Shown here one piece after another: positions 7,241-8,568 of a stretch of DNA of 8,568 nucleotides. A program made the position numbers and the translations under genes. The notes under the pieces are model-generated. The model saw nothing but the letters and a program-made list of their open reading frames with translations, was not told the DNA's origin and searched no databases. Within the stretch, counting starts at the first letter, position 1; each line of letters starts with the position of its first letter. This stretch comes from Bacteroidota bacterium. Its GTDB lineage: Bacteria > Bacteroidota > Ignavibacteria > Ignavibacteriales > Melioribacteraceae. The stretch spans positions 1 to 8,568 of the forward strand of contig JAJYMU010000256.1 of NCBI GenBank assembly GCA_021786655.1, read 5' to 3'.

Positions 7241-8568
7241 AAAACTTGAAATTGATTGCATCGAGAAGCTGTTTCTTCTCGAAAGGTTTGGTTAGGTAAT
7301 TATCAAATCCGTTGCTCATTATTTTTTCTCTATCAAATCTTGATGCATAGCCGGTGACAGCTATAACCGTTATATCTTTGTATTTGTCGGTCAAGCGAAT
7401 TTCTCTGCAAAGATCAATACCGTTCCGGTTCTGTCCGAGATTTATATCCATCAAAATTATTTTGATTTGGTATTCACTCAAAAGCTTAAAAGCCGTTTTA
7501 TAATCTTCTGCACAAAGAACTTTATAAAAACCTTTCAGGTAATGCACGATTAGCTTCTGATTGATTTTATTGTCTTCGATCAATAGAACAGATGTATCTT
7601 CCTTATGCTTGATGTAAGAATCTGAGGTATCCTGAATGTTTGGTAAAGCTTTTTCGTTTTTCATAAAAGCCGGAACTTCAATCATGAATGTACTGCCGAT
7701 TCCGACACTGCTTTCTACATGAATCTTGCCTCTAATCAATTCAGTAATTTTTTTTGCAATTGTTAATCCGAGTCCGGTTCCTTCGAATTTTCTTCCGTAT
7801 CCTTCGCTAACTTGCCGGAATTCTTTGAAGATGAGATCGAGATTTTCATCCAGAATTCCAATGCCGGTATCGGAAATTTTTATCAGTGCTTTTAATTCCC
7901 GGTTAACAATTTTGTTCTCAATTGATATTTCAACGCCTCCTTCATCGGTAAACTTAATAGCGTTATCCAGAATGTTGGAGATAACTTGCGATATCAGAAA
8001 TTCATCTGTGTGAAGTAATATTTCCGTTTGACTCGGCTTAATATTTAATGAAAGATTTTTTCTTTTTGCTTCTTCCTCGAATTTGTGTGCTATCGAGATG
8101 ACTATTTCATTAATGTCGATTAAAGAATTGTTTACCGGTTTCCCGGCAGATTCAAGAAGCGACAGCTCTAAAATCGAATGCAGTGTGTTCAACAATCTTT
8201 TGCCGGAACTAATAATATTATCTGCCATTTCTTTTTGATCAGCGTTCTGAATTTCTTCTTTCAATATTTCGGCAAAGCCGAGTATGCCGTTTATCGGTGT
8301 TCTAATTTCATGACTGAGATTGCCGATGAAAGCGGATTTAAGTTTGTCCGATTCCAAAGCGGCTTCTCTCATTTTCATCAATTCATGTTCGCGTTGTTTT
8401 TGTTCGGTTAAATCGTGAGCGATTATTAATATGTAATCTGTTTTTGTACCCGGGTTTTGCAGAGGGAATAGTGAAGTTTCCGTTAAAACAGTTTTATTGC
8501 CGAAGGCGAACTCAATTGTTTCTTTGGCGGCTTCTCCGTTTTCCAAAACATCATCAAATTTTTTCCGG
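7239..8568 (-). CDS. Hybrid sensor histidine kinase with C-terminal receiver (5' truncated by window edge)
   Basis: The frame is open to the right edge. The first candidate start, a TTG at 8546, is internal, because residues (R)KKFDDVL precede it. Numbering from that TTG, residues 10-50 are the end of a PAS/PAC sensor domain, leading into a short helix after DLTEQKQRE. A HisKA domain follows with phospho-accepting His79 in LSHEIRTP. The HATPase_c domain has an N box with Asn191/Asn195, a G1 box DTGIG (226-230), an F box and a GTGLGL G2 box (256-261). A linker runs from about 292 to 317, followed by a receiver with acidic Glu324/Asp325, phosphorylatable Asp367 (MDINL), Thr398 and Lys420. All catalytic residues are intact. 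It would autophosphorylate and pass phosphate to its own receiver, then probably to a separate HPt protein. No transmembrane segment is visible, but the input part lies outside the window. The stimulus is unknown. It is convergent with the nifJ operon, so no regulatory link is implied. Confidence 0.92.
   Translation of the reverse strand, partial: RKKFDDVLENGEAAKETIEFAFGNKTVLTETSLFPLQNPGTKTDYILIIAHDLTEQKQREHELMKMREAALESDKLKSAFIGNLSHEIRTPINGILGFAEILKEEIQNADQKEMADNIISSGKRLLNTLHSILELSLLESAGKPVNNSLIDINEIVISIAHKFEEEAKRKNLSLNIKPSQTEILLHTDEFLISQVISNILDNAIKFTDEGGVEISIENKIVNRELKALIKISDTGIGILDENLDLIFKEFRQVSEGYGRKFEGTGLGLTIAKKITELIRGKIHVESSVGIGSTFMIEVPAFMKNEKALPNIQDTSDSYIKHKEDTSVLLIEDNKINQKLIVHYLKGFYKVLCAEDYKTAFKLLSEYQIKIILMDINLGQNRNGIDLCREIRLTDKYKDITVIAVTGYASRFDREKIMSNGFDNYLTKPFEKKQLLDAINFKF

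Noticed and set aside
7726..8411. Two + strand ORFs (7726-8013 and 8178-8411) opposite the kinase gene
   Set aside because: They are shadows of the conserved HisKA and HATPase domains coded on the minus strand.
8544..8546. TTG at 8546 as the start of the kinase
   Set aside because: The frame continues to the edge, and a start here would cut a PAS domain in half.

Overview
The window reads as an ordinary chromosomal stretch from an AT-leaning Gram-negative bacterium that lives at least partly without oxygen. Three things point this way: an outer-membrane beta-barrel ending in Phe, a single-chain pyruvate:ferredoxin oxidoreductase, and a soluble-type hybrid sensor kinase. The combination and protein style resemble the Bacteroidota/Chlorobi/Ignavibacteria group. 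That placement is an impression from familiarity, not a computed result. No mobile element, CRISPR array, tRNA or rRNA was seen.

Layout. (1) Positions 2-667 (+) hold the C-terminal part of a FadL/OmpP1-type outer-membrane transport protein, which enters from the left edge. A long stem-loop at 677-726 separates it from the convergent operon on its right. (2) Positions 2249-731 (-) hold two genes 4 nt apart: a polytopic membrane protein of unknown function that starts at TTG, then a small P-loop NTPase resembling the THEP1/NTPase_1 family. (3) Positions 2250-2549 are a divergent intergenic region of 300 bp, which must carry the promoters for both sides. (4) Positions 2550-7176 (+) hold nifJ (pyruvate:ferredoxin/flavodoxin oxidoreductase, all cofactor ligands present). 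It is followed 31 nt later by a dihydroorotate-dehydrogenase-like flavoprotein that lacks the canonical catalytic motif. A stem-loop terminator follows at 7195-7240. (5) Positions 8568-7239 (-) hold the C-terminal part of a PAS / histidine kinase / receiver hybrid, cut off by the right edge.

Functionally, the nifJ pair is the metabolic core. NifJ interconverts pyruvate + CoA and acetyl-CoA + CO2 with ferredoxin or flavodoxin as electron carrier. Its partner flavoprotein is probably an FMN enzyme of unknown substrate working in the same redox context. The membrane protein/NTPase pair is the least understood part and the best candidate for something undescribed, but the sequence alone does not reveal a function. 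I do not see strong evidence for a dramatic new system here.
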